From NCBI GenBank assembly GCA_012845835.1, contig JABAKD010000026.1, positions 3,240,199 to 3,304,198 of the forward strand: 64,000 bases of DNA. The letters run 5' to 3'. Source of the DNA: Undaria pinnatifida (lineage: Eukaryota > Sar > Phaeophyceae > Laminariales > Alariaceae). Each line of letters opens with the position of its first letter. The first letter of the stretch is position 1. Made by a program: the position numbers and the translations under genes. The notes beneath the pieces are model-generated. The model ran no database searches. It saw nothing but the letters and a program-made list of their open reading frames with translations, and was not told the origin of the DNA. Positions 54,901 to 62,800 of the stretch are shown here, piece by piece.

Positions 54901-56369
54901 CGATGTTGTACAGCGGCTCTTCCGTACCAAGACTATGCCGTTTGCCCCAAGGGCGCATGATGGATACATGCAGCTACGCGGCTACGGCAGAGGTGCTCTA
55001 GCTGACTATTTGACTTTTTTTTTTGTGAGACTCCTCACTTGAGAAGCTCTATACCATACCGTACCATACCATACCGCACCATACCGTACCATACCCCATA
55101 CCATACCATATCATACCATACCATACCATACCATACCCCATACCATACCATACCATACAATATCATACCATACCATACCATACCATACCATACTATACCA
55201 TACCCCATGCCATACCATGCCATATCATACCATACCATACCATACCATACCATACCATACGTATATTTATAATACTGCTGTGTATAATACTGTAACCCGA
55301 AAAACTGGACCGGTTTGCGTGGGACGATAGACCCGCAGCAGGTAGATCTCTTCGTTCAGTGTGTGGAGACACACCGAGGTGGGGTTGTGTGCCGTCACCA
55401 CATGCCCGGGGGTCAGCAACAACACATAATCTCAAGAGAGTGCCCCAGCCGAGGGCCGAGGATACAGACAGAATGGCCTTGAAGGATTATAGGGATCATG
55501 GTAATGAGGCGGTACGATCTAGGGGATAGAACCTGGTATCCACATGTGGAGAAAATATAAATTTTTCCCTGATGAAGAATCCATCCCATGGCCTCGGTAT
55601 ACCAGGAAGCACGTCGCAGAAAAATGATTGACCTTGAAAGGGTTGAAAAAGGGCTGTGGGTGAAGGAGCTCCGTCACTCAAAAAACGTTTTTTGGCCAAG
55701 AATGTGGTATACCTTAATGGTATTGATGCCTCTGTCGTTCAGGGCTTTCACCTGCATCTCAAACTCAAACTTGGACTGCAACTGAATGATAGACGGCGCG
55801 TCAGTTTTATGTATCGCGACCGCGCCTTTCCCCTTCCTGCCTCTCGTTGACCGTCGCTTGGCCTCATCGACCGGCGCCGCCTACCCTCTTTCCCTTGTTG
55901 TTTTGCAGATGGGGCAGAAGAGGGCAAGTCGCCGGCTCCCCGGCAACCTCCTCCGGTCTCCCCGGAATTGCCAGAGTCTCCCCGTTCCCCTTGGCGACCC
56001 GACCGACGCCAACTGGCTTCCACCTCCACCGCAGAAGATCACGCCCTGCCCCCGCGCATGGTCTCAGACTTGCCCCTCCCCCGCGTGGTATCAGATGCAC
56101 CCCACCGCACGGTACCAGATGCATCCCACCGCATGCTATCACATTCACCCCCCCGCCGCATGGTAGCAGACGCGCACCCTCGCATGGTGTCAGATGTGCT
56201 TCCCCCCCGCATGATATCAGACTCGGCGTTGTTTCAGCCGAGCGTCCAGGCGCAACAACGTGCCACCCCTGTTGTTCCCGTCCCTTCCGCTGCGCAGCGG
56301 GGGCAAACACTGCGCCGGCGGCCGAGCAGGCCTGGTTCGGCCGAGGATACGGGATCTGGCGCAGAATAA
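39923..56369 (+). CDS. Unidentified coiled-coil protein with repeat-bearing proline-rich tail (7 exons, 350 aa)
   Basis: Predicted exons: 39923-40074, 40117-40184, 40468-40536, 40780-40882, 41863-41943, 51517-51635, 55909-56369. Each has GT-AG borders and all phases agree (1,053 nt ending TAA). The ATG is preceded directly by an in-frame TAA and has a strong context (AAATGG). Residues 1-50 are heptad-like (LRDDLDGVRGEIASLIGHIE). Exon 6 is another charged helix (RKLEDRLWIRLHQLQEKENE). The last exon encodes a disordered proline/serine tail with 7-8 units like PPRMVSD. I do not recognise the family. The strongest exons are 4, 6 and 7; the 42-bp first intron and the exon 3 donor (ACTC/GTGAGA) are the least sure, since exon 3 unspliced would end at a stop at 40647. 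Extra 5' exons are possible. Confidence 0.55.
41110..41265. mobile_element. Small MITE-like repeat (CCGCCTTACTGG family), copy 1
   Basis: It shares TTCGCCAAGCGATTTTGA, GCATTGTATCGGGATATCGC and CAGACCGCCTTACTGGGGGA with 49360-49555. Resemblance of the TCGCCAAGCGATT core to the AGTGGTCCCTC family suggests distant relation. Confidence 0.55.
41330..41520 (-). mobile_element. tRNA-derived SINE, short copy
   Basis: On the minus strand a tRNA-like head (box B GTAGGTTCAAGTCTCACC) is followed by the body phrases CGCATACTCGTG, GGATTTTTTCTTGCG and GACGAGCGGAAAGGGCGAGG. The head does not fold into a full cloverleaf (the T stem has a mismatch). Confidence 0.65.
42148..42490. repeat. Direct repeat of about 50 bp in a GC-rich island
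   Basis: TCCGAAAAATACGATTATAC plus GATGGGTGGCGGTGGCCGGC occurs at 42148-42202 and again at 42438-42492, about 290 bp apart, with near identity. Confidence 0.85.
43560..43905 (-). mobile_element. tRNA-derived SINE, fullest copy
   Basis: Reading the minus strand from 43905: a box A-like GATGGCGTATCAGGTTATC, box B GAGTTCGAGCCCCGG, then body phrases GAGTGCACACTCGTATAAAT, GCGAAAGCGCGAGAGC-like text, GACGAGCAGTGGGATTGCTG and GTGACCACGGCTTGTCC, ending in an A-rich tail near 43585. Pol III boxes plus a common body and A tail define a SINE family. The 50480-50812 copy is about 85% identical by eye. Confidence 0.8.
44195..44470. repeat. Dispersed repeat (AAACCGACGAACGTC family), copy
   Basis: It contains GAAACCGACGAACGTCG, ACCCAAGACCAACCCAAACC and, inverted, TTTGGGTTGTGCCGTTCGTA, ending TCGCAAACACCCT. 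The inverted halves suggest a small foldback-type element. Confidence 0.6.
44560..44720. repeat. Small dispersed repeat with conserved peptide, copy 2
   Basis: The minus strand reads QHPQCPCQCLILKVGKLCGG then KLRDRD. See the copy at 39165-39260. Confidence 0.45.
45610..45660 (-). mobile_element. SINE-like retroposon, 3' end only (CCGCCGGAGGAT family)
   Basis: A run of about 24 T is followed by CATCCTCCGGCGGATGAGG, the inverse of the 3' end and tail of the family at 6138-6252. The 5' part is missing, as in 5'-truncated retroposons. Confidence 0.65.
46850..46980 (-). mobile_element. AAC-tailed SINE-like element, copy
   Basis: On the plus strand it starts TTGTTGTTGTTGTTCTCACA and runs through AATCAAGTCCGTGGTCACAG to AACAACCCAAGGTGGTACAC, the inverse of 48470-48588. 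Confidence 0.75.
47150..47290. repeat. Small dispersed repeat with conserved peptide, copy 3
   Basis: TCTCTGTCTCGTAGTTTGTG and GACAGAGCTTGTC are shared with 44585-44625. The downstream part is diverged. Confidence 0.4.
47640..47945. repeat. GATC-rich dispersed repeat, copy 5
   Basis: It contains GGTGGGAGCCGTACGATCTG and four GATCTAGAT units, inverse to the orientation of 23830-24200. Confidence 0.65.
48270..49080 (-). mobile_element. Dispersed element with conserved minus-strand frame, copy 3, interrupted
   Basis: Its two halves, 48270-48364 and 48589-49080, join to match 25840-26185 and 28850-29510. The break carries the AAC-tailed element at 48365-48588. On the minus strand it reads HATRRTPHGASRLVQAMSA and, separately, SLRELDNQGIVFF. 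Confidence 0.75.
48365..48588 (+). mobile_element. AAC-tailed SINE-like element, nested insertion with target duplication
   Basis: The 224-bp insert ends in GAGAACAACAACAATAACA and is flanked on both sides by ACGTCG (48359-48364 and 48589-48594). Removing the insert plus one ACGTCG restores the host element as seen at 25940. The tail and short direct duplication fit retroposition. Confidence 0.85.
49360..49555. mobile_element. Small MITE-like repeat (CCGCCTTACTGG family), copy 2
   Basis: It contains CCAGTCGCGCCAAGCGATG, TTGTATCGGGATACCGCC and GGAGGGACCCTACTG, with inverted related text at its start (GGGGTCCCGCGATAATGCGG). Confidence 0.6.
49918..50092. mobile_element. MITE-like element (AGTGGTCCCTC family), copy
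   Basis: It runs AGTAGCGGTCCGTCTATAG ... GCTGTAGATGGCTGAATCACT, with inner GTTGCCCGGCATCGTGCC and CAACAACCAGTAGTGG. Confidence 0.7.
50480..50812 (+). mobile_element. tRNA-derived SINE, full copy with poly(A) tail
   Basis: The head reads ATGGTTAGCTACGGGTTATC ... GAGTTCGAATCCCCCC (box B). The body runs GAGTGCATACTCGTGTAAAT to ACCACGGCCTGCCAGAAGC, and the element ends in GGG plus about 12 A at 50799-50810. Confidence 0.8.
50845..51045. repeat. ATATC / GTATG pentamer microsatellites
   Basis: GGATGATAGGATGATAG, then GTATGGTATGGTATG, then a long ATATC array are seen. Confidence 0.85.
51640..53030. repeat. Degenerate array of exon 6-edge copies with telomere-like motifs (plus-strand gene intron 6)
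   Basis: Four or five units of about 300-450 bp recur. Shared parts are an exon 6 end echo at 51878-51907 (GTGCTGCTGCTTCGAGGTGA beside the true CTGCTGCTTCCAGGTGATGA), CAGCAGTGTGCCTCAA, TGGTTGACATGCC, and CCTAACCCT-type text near 51984, 52509-52530, 52763-52787 and 52905. The longest telomere-like run is about four TTAGGG units at 52768-52787. Confidence 0.7.
52100..52300. mobile_element. Dispersed element (GCTACGATAGAGG ... GGGGCTCC family), copy
   Basis: It has one unit of GACGCGTGCTACGATCGATG then AAGGTATACC, then GACAGGGCTCCTTAACCCC and GCCTAGGCCATGGGATGG, in the same order as 22266-22440. Confidence 0.6.
53225..53375. repeat. GGGGTT / GGGTTGGGTC low-complexity tract
   Basis: The tract is strongly G/T on the plus strand. 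The open frame of 187 codons on the minus strand (53035-53598) is produced by it and is rich in proline and asparagine, so it is not called as a gene. Confidence 0.75.
53585..53800. mobile_element. GACCCG-rich element, best inverted-repeat copy
   Basis: The ends GGCTTTTCACCGGTCATGG and, inverted, CCTGACACGCGAAAAGCCC enclose GGGTCAGGAGG-type text. The length is about 215 bp and there is no coding capacity. Confidence 0.65.
54545..54800. mobile_element. MITE-like element, diverged subfamily copy
   Basis: It starts AGTGGTCTCTCTATAGTGCC and shares GGTTCCAGTCGTGGCAAGCG and ACTGGTTTAGCGGGTTCC with its subfamily. The far end, near TATTCAGCCGGCGGTACAGG, is diverged. Confidence 0.6.
55046..55260. repeat. 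ATACC pentamer microsatellite
   Basis: About 40 ATACC units with scattered ATACCCC and ATATC variants are present, complementary in sense to the TATGG array at 31038-31141. Confidence 0.95.
55570..55740. mobile_element. Dispersed element (GGGGCTCC family), inverse copy
   Basis: It reads CCCATGGCCTCGGTATACC, GTGAAGGAGCTCCGTCACTC, AAAACGTTTTTTGGCCAAGA and GTATACCTTAATGGTATTGA, the inverse of the order at 52108-52275. Confidence 0.55.
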
Positions 56370-56389
56370 GCGAGGAGTTGTACGGTGGG

Positions 56390-56655
56390 GGTCTCCCTAT
56401 AGTGCCGGTTGAATAGTTCCTGTTTCCGGTATAGTGCCGGTGAAATCGCTCTGCACGACTGGGACCCGCTATACTTGAGTGCCGGTTGAATAGCGCCTGT
56501 TGCCGGTATAATGCCGGTGAAATCGCTTGGCATGGTTGGGACGCGCTTTATGCTCGCACCAATATGGGTATTGTACCTAATAGTGCCGGTTTCCGGTATA
56601 ATGCCGGTTTTGTTGTCAGGCACACACCGGCGCTATAGGGAGATCATCACTGCAC
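56390..56655. mobile_element. MITE-like element, diverged subfamily copy just after the plus-strand gene stop
   Basis: The ends TCTCCCTATAGTGCCGGTTG and GGCGCTATAGGGAGATCATC form inverted repeats. Tandem TTGCCGGTATAATGCCGGTG text is internal. It begins about 20 bp after the TAA at 56367-56369, so it may form part of the 3' UTR. Confidence 0.75.
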
Positions 56656-56739
56656 TTGGTATATACTTCGAAGTACACCATTCTGGACGGAAATGAAGGA
56701 CCGCTGGGCAATTACCAGTACTACAGTCGCAGCCCCTTG

Positions 56740-56910
56740 TTAGTGCGGTACCCTTTAGTGCGTGGCCCCAGTTTAGTGCGGTGAACATCGCCTGTCACGG
56801 CCTCGTCTGCCAGAGTACCGACTGCACTACCCTGGAATAATGCTGGGGGTCCCACTTTAGTGCGGTTGTTGTCATCTGGCAAGGCACCGCACTGTATTGA
56901 GGGGCTACGG
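56740..56910. repeat. TAGTGCGGT-type dispersed repeat, copy 2
   Basis: It contains TTAGTGCGGTACCCTTTAGT, GGGGGTCCCACTTTAGTGCG and GGCACCGCACTGTATTGAGG. Inverted ends suggest a small DNA element related to 5555-5775. Confidence 0.6.
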
Positions 56911-57162
56911 CTGTACCCGAACGGTCGTTGCATTCTATGGACGGAAGTATAAGAACCGTTTGGGTATAGTATTATTAACCAAACGTTCGTTATATTCCCG
57001 TGCAGAATGGTGTATTTGTTTTCTTTTTCATGCTTAGTAACTGTTGAGGGCATAAGGGCGTAGGGGTTGAATTGCGTAGATTTTTGTCGTGGATGGATGT
57101 TTGTTGTGGTTGGGCAGGCGGTGCTGAATTCGTGGAGAGTCGGTGCTGGACTGCAGGGGCGC

Positions 57163-57335
57163 CTGTCTTAAGTCTCAAGTAGAGATAAGACAGCTGTTTG
57201 AATTAGCCGTGTCTTAAGTCTCTCGAGTAGAGATAAGACAGTTTTTTTTTATTCACGAGCTGTCTTAAGTCTCTCATGTAGAAGCTTTCGTACGTAAACG
57301 AGCTCTGCTACGTCTTTCAAGTAGGGATAAGACAG
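57163..57335. repeat. Four hairpin-forming tandem units
   Basis: The units (57163-57193, about 57208-57241, 57260-57281 partial, 57303-57335) follow CTGTCTTAAGTCTCT ... AGAGATAAGACAG. Each complete unit can fold on itself, with arms CTGTCTTA-TCTCT and AGAGA-TAAGACAG. They lie between two converging genes. Confidence 0.8.
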
Positions 57336-57799
57336 TTTGTTTCTTAAAACGAGCTGTCAGGGACGCGGCGCGGCTCAGGTTTTAGGTATTTATAGGTATA
57401 GGTGGAGATGGATGGGCTCTCCTTTTTTTTTTTGGTGTTTTTTGCTGCGTCAATATTTCTTTCGGTGTTATGCGGCGTAAATTTCGATGTTTGCGGCGTT
57501 GATGTGATTGGTTGGTTGGTGTCCATGAGTTTGTAACGTTTCGTTTTGTCACTTTTGAATGGTATCTGTAATTACTAATTAGGGTATCATGCTGGTATAT
57601 ATACCGGGTAAATTTAGTCATAGTATAGCTGACGTACACTCGTTTGAGCGCGGCGTAATATAAGACGGGCTGGGATGAGTCGTCTGCATGACTTTTATTA
57701 TGAGGCGCTTTGCGTTTGTTGGCGTGGTCGAGGCGCATCGATCGCCTCGCCCAGAACGAGCTCCCCGTAATAGCAGCGAATACGTGTTGTCGGTGTGTC

Positions 57800-57990
57800 A
57801 TGCAGCGCCGGTTGAGAATGCCGGTCGCCTGCTATAGCGCCGGTTGAGTAGTGCCGGGTGCCCGCTATAGTGCATTTGGAATCGCGTGTGGCACAGATAA
57901 AACAGTGCGCAAAGTAGTGCCGGTTGCCGCTATAGTGCCGATATTTCCCTCTACAGTGCACATACCGGCACTGTAGACTATAAAGGGACG
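57800..57990. mobile_element. MITE-like element (AGTGGTCCCTC family), copy
   Basis: Two GCTATAGCGCCGGTTGAG phrases are followed by GTGGCACAGATAAAACAG and an end GGCACTGTAGACTATAAAGG. Confidence 0.65.
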
Positions 57991-58354
57991 ACTACTGCTG
58001 AATCGTAGATGAGCGACGTACGGTCGCTCTGTGGCCGCACCGCGCTTAGTTTAATCCGGAAAAAAAGCCCTCTTTTACGTGTGGCAATGTAGCCCTATTA
58101 CTAGCTTTGGAATCAGGTGTACATAGTGAAATTATTGCGTTTCTGGAGGGACTCGATTTTTATATGGTTCATATCGCGTGGTTTTCTTTGTTCATTTCCG
58201 GTCGAGCCGACAAATTCCATTTTCAGCAATAAAGAGCTGGCCGATGACCGCGCCGCGCGCTTGCTCGCTCGCTTCCGAGACTCTTGCGCCATGTAGTTTT
58301 GGAGGGGGCGTCGAGCTGTGCCGCCCTAAGATACAGTGGGGGGCGGGCCCCGAT

Positions 58355-58490
58355 GGTGCATGATGAATAGTGCCACTGCTCTTGATAGCGCCGAGGAAAT
58401 CGCTTGGCACAGCTGTAAACCCTATTCCCAATAGTGCCGGTATATTCGGTTGGCACATGCAGGGAGCACCCCACTGCTGTGCTTCCTGTT
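58355..58490. mobile_element. MITE-like element, truncated copy
   Basis: It contains TGAATAGTGCCACTGCTCTT, AGGAAATCGCTTGGCACAGC and CCCAATAGTGCCGGT, but both outer ends are missing or diverged. Confidence 0.5.
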
Positions 58491-58559
58491 TTCTTCGTGA
58501 GGCTCGTTTGGTCCGCAAAGGGTATGATCTGTAGTCTAACCGTTTTTGACCTCGACGCG

Positions 58560-59320
58560 GTGACAAAGCCCGGGCACTTTTCCCCTTTCTAAATACTTAG
58601 TGTAGCTTGGACTAATTTTCATGGTGCCCTTTGATTTCGAACTCAGTGATGCAGTCATTAGTGTCATCAGTTATGCGGTCAGAGGAGCATCCACGACTGT
58701 TTTCAGAAGGGGACTTTTTTTTTTTTAATGAACAATTCTTGGCCGACGCTTGCGGTGCTACATTTTGCTCCGGACTGTAATGAACGTTCTGCAATCGCAA
58801 CTTCGTGGATGATCATTGTGGGTGGGCCGGAGCATGGTGATATTTTCGCAGCAAGTATTGACGGCCTCCAAGTATGTCTCACGCCGGTTACACAATGCGC
58901 GAAAGGCAAGAAAGCTTCCCGCTCGCCATCGAAATATCTGTTGTCTCTTTCCTGAGCTGCGCGCGCAAATTTTTCGAACGAACCATGGCAGGCGTCGCAA
59001 CAACCACGGTTTAACTTGCTTGTCCGATACCGAAGCAAACGACGCGTGGACCGGCTCTTTCCATGTCATTGGGCAGCTCTTATATTCCCGTAATATCATC
59101 CCTGGTATGTGATTGGACAGGTCTCATTTCCACAGAATATCATACCTGGTATCGTCTTATCTCCCCCCCCCCCACCCTCTCCTGGCCATACAACTACGGC
59201 TATGCATGAAATGAGTACGCCCCCTCCCGCCCCTGCGGTTGCATGCTGCTAGCCACGGACTGCACTTGCCTCGGAGCGTGCTGCGATCTAGCGAAAGGAA
59301 TCACACGCCCGCCGTTCACA
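58560..59320. other. Intergenic stretch with no recognised feature
   Basis: Overlapping open frames of 75-113 codons exist on both strands (for example 58728-58955 plus, 58758-59099 minus) but none shows a domain, splice context or repeat match. The SEC63 3' UTR may reach into this stretch. Confidence 0.4.
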
Positions 59321-59321
59321 G

Positions 59322-59783
59322 ATGACGATGTACCACTACAGCAGCACCACGCTTCGCAGTGACCGCCGCACAACACAGGAGAAAAGTGCCCCCTTTGCCT
59401 TTGTTCCCTCCGCTCGACAAAAATCCTTCCTCAAAAACCCAAACCCCATGAGCCATCCACCGCACATACTCCAAGGTACCAAACGCCAAGAGCTACCCGT
59501 ATCACACCGCACAAACCAAGCTTCCTGGTATGAATACAAGTACAAGCCACCAACCCCCCAAACAGCCGCAGCTGTCAAGCATATCGGGACACGCGCCTTT
59601 CTCTCGGAGCCGAATCTCCGTCAAGCGCCCTCCTTTGGCGTGATACCCCCCCCCCACCCTTTGTTGAACGTCATTCTCCCCCGGCCAAAGTTAATTGAAC
59701 AGCATATTCCCCGGTCGACGAAGCTCGTGAATATAATCCCCCCCACCTCGCCAAAAAAGTCGTCCCGCTACCCTCCAGCATAG
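59322..59783 (+). CDS. Possible hypothetical ORF, 153 codons
   Basis: This is an uninterrupted plus-strand frame ending TAG, rich in proline, lysine and serine, with no membrane segment, no domain I recognise and no neighbouring splice context. It lies opposite the expected 3' UTR of SEC63, whose stop is at 59846. The base composition (A/C-rich on this strand) could give such a frame by chance. I list it because it is the longest frame between the two convergent genes. Confidence 0.2.
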   Translation: MTMYHYSSTTLRSDRRTTQEKSAPFAFVPSARQKSFLKNPNPMSHPPHILQGTKRQELPVSHRTNQASWYEYKYKPPTPQTAAAVKHIGTRAFLSEPNLRQAPSFGVIPPPHPLLNVILPRPKLIEQHIPRSTKLVNIIPPTSPKKSSRYPPA

Positions 59784-59845
59784 CATTCATACCCACACAA
59801 ATACAAGTCTGGCTGACGTGAAACTAACTGCTGCCCTTGCGAAGA

Positions 59846-62800
59846 TTAGTCCTCTTCCTCGTCACTGAAGGCATCGAGCACAAGGCAAAGAGTACGACGC
59901 ATCCGAGTACATCGGGGGGGCACGGAAGAAAGAAAAAAAAAAATAGGCAATCGGGAGGGCACGACGTCAGCTGATAACAGCGGCAGTGACCAGAGTTGCT
60001 GTTAGTACAGAGTAGGGTACCAACCGCTGCAGAGCCCCAAATCCCTTCCTATATAATTTCCGAGTAACTTGTCCGCCCCGAACGGGTTTCCAGTCGTAAA
60101 GCGGCCATGAGATGGTGCCTAACAAGATGACGCCAACTAAAGACGTCAAATCGGGCTTGTCACGCCTATACAAAAACCTGTTGTTTCATGTACCCAACCC
60201 GAGACAAGGGCGGCACGGAGATTAGAGCGGTAACATTGGTCTGTTTTGAGCAAAGATGGGGGTTTTAGACGGCCTCGTTTTTGAAACACTTGACACATCT
60301 TGAGGCTCTGTCTCAGTGCTTAAGGTTGCAGAGGTGGCACCAAAGTGTCTGTTAGGATCACTTGTGAAGAAGAAAACAGACGGTAGTTTGAAAGTGGCAC
60401 TTATGTGCTTTCTCGATCAGAGGTACTCCTAGCAGTTGATGGCGTCTTGTCAATGGTGGTAGCACTGGATGCAGCACTACTCGTCATGTAGAATCGACCA
60501 TCTATGGCGAGTACAGCTACACGACCTGTAAAATACAGCCAGGACGTTGGCGAATTGGGCACGGAGTCCGGCACGGAGGAAACACCCCCGGCCGACACAG
60601 CTGAAACTACACAGCATTAGAGCAGGTTTGGACCCATCAAGGCGTCTTTGGACTTAGTACATTATATATATATCCTTTTATCCTCCGGCGGATGGGGGAA
60701 AATAAAGCTTTAGCTCACCACACTACCACGTATTTTCACACGCGTCGTGTGTCGATTTAACTCAGTTGCCTTGGACTTAGTATACTATTTTTAGTGTGTG
60801 AAGTTCCTTGACGGCTGTCCTCCACGGCTGTTTGTCAAGGAGGTCCGTCATGGCGGCAAGAGAGCCGTTACCGAAATCTTATGTTTTGAGGGGCTCTTAA
60901 ATCTCTTAAATCGGCTACCCCACTGACAAACTGCACACACAAATTTGGGTTTAGTGCTGGATCAGTTTTATGATAATGATCACCTTCGTAAAATTGTCCC
61001 GTTGACTCCCTGGCAGCATCCAGGGGACTGGTGTGAGACCTATACCCTTAACAAGGAATGACCGTGTAAAACACGCGGACACAGAATCACGCAGCTTGCT
61101 AAGCTGGGTATCGAGAACTCAACCGCTCACACACAGCTGATGTTTTAGTCGCCATCCGTGAGTCTCAAAACTCTCCAAGCACGTTTCTACAGAACAATCC
61201 GAAACGCAAAAGCCCGAAAAAAAAAAGCGACGCTAACAGCAAACGTGCTGTGCGTACCTGTCATCATCGCTCTCGCTGTCCTCCTCTCCCTCTCCGTTCG
61301 CAATCTTTTTTGGTGCCGAGCCCTCCTGCAAAAACAAACGGTAGCAAGACAAGAGATGTGTCACTACGAGTGAGAAGACTTGAACGCGCAAACGCTCCTG
61401 TGAATAAAACGATTCAAGACACAACATGTATGCCACCAGTTCAAGGCGAAAGACAAAACAAATTAGAGGACCAACGACGCAAGCACAGTACAAAAACAAT
61501 GATGGTCCCTCCATAGTGCCAGTTGCCCGCTATAGCGATCGCTTGGCATATATGGCAACAACCAGCAATGGCAGTACGGAGTAGTGCCAGTATGCCTTCT
61601 ATTATATATTAATAGCTCATACCGGAACTATAGAGAGGCCACTACTGTACTGCAGTACACAGCCCGGTCGACGGAGGAGAGCAGCAAGTGGGCGATACAA
61701 GAGCGACAGCCCGAAACCACAAAGATCAATCACGATATAACGCTATCATTCTCCGCCATTCAAGCAGAACAGCCACCAGGCCATGGCAGGCGAGGCTATT
61801 TGTCCTTTCAGGTTGTGGAGGAAAGAACGAGTACATTGTTTTCTTCGGGGGGGGGGGGGGATGGGTAATGGGAACACCGGGTGTTCGTTCATAATAGCCA
61901 TTACAAGAGAGGTTTCCCTTCGGGGTGTGTGTGTGGTCGGCGTGATGTCCTAGGGGTGTCGCAAGTTGAAAAGGGGGACAAAACTCTGATAAAAACTGAA
62001 GAAAAACCATTAGCCACCGCACAAGTAACCCGGTAAGTAACGCCGACCCGTCTAGAAAAATTTATAGCATGTCTATAGTCGGGATCCGTGGAGACTGCCG
62101 GGTGCGACGAGAGAACCCGCAACATCAATTACCCCTAGACTTGTACGGGTACAGACGAACAGGCGGCCCTGGGTCTTACCTCATCTTCGCTGTCGGTCTC
62201 GTCGTCGTAAGCCTGCATGACCTGCTCGAACAGTGTGGGCTCGTTGTCCAACTCAAGGTCGTCCGGGTGGGGTTCGTACTGGGGGAGGGTGGACGCGCTG
62301 ATGACCTCGAACTGTACCGCCTTCTGCTGGTCCAGGCCGATGTAGCTGTCGCTCTTCACGAAGACGTCCAGCTTCACCGTCCCGGGCTTGTTGGGCGCCA
62401 TCATCTTCACCTGGCCAAATTGAGAGCATGCCAACATAAAAGCACAAGTCAAGACAAAAAACACATATCATATAATGTCAGGTGTCGTATCGTATCGCAT
62501 CATGTGATACGATACCTACTTTGTGATGATGTAACCATCCTCATCATTATCACCATCATTATTACTATCATTATCAACATCATCATCATCACCATCACCC
62601 ATGCCAATGTCACGGTATAGACTACAGACACTACTTGTTGGCGTGCCATCATCTTCACCTCTGTTGATCGTACTCATGACCACGCCAACACAAACACACA
62701 CATGTCACCGCGTAAACACCCAAGGGAAGTATGCTACTGGTGCCTGTTTTGAGACAATCGCGTTGGTTTCAGGGAAAAGAGGCAATGCGAGAACATCATA

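Noticed and set aside
58758-59099. RRETYLEA resembles KRETYLEV of MCM5 exon 2
   Set aside because: The match is eight residues only, with no further similarity in protein or DNA and no splice context.
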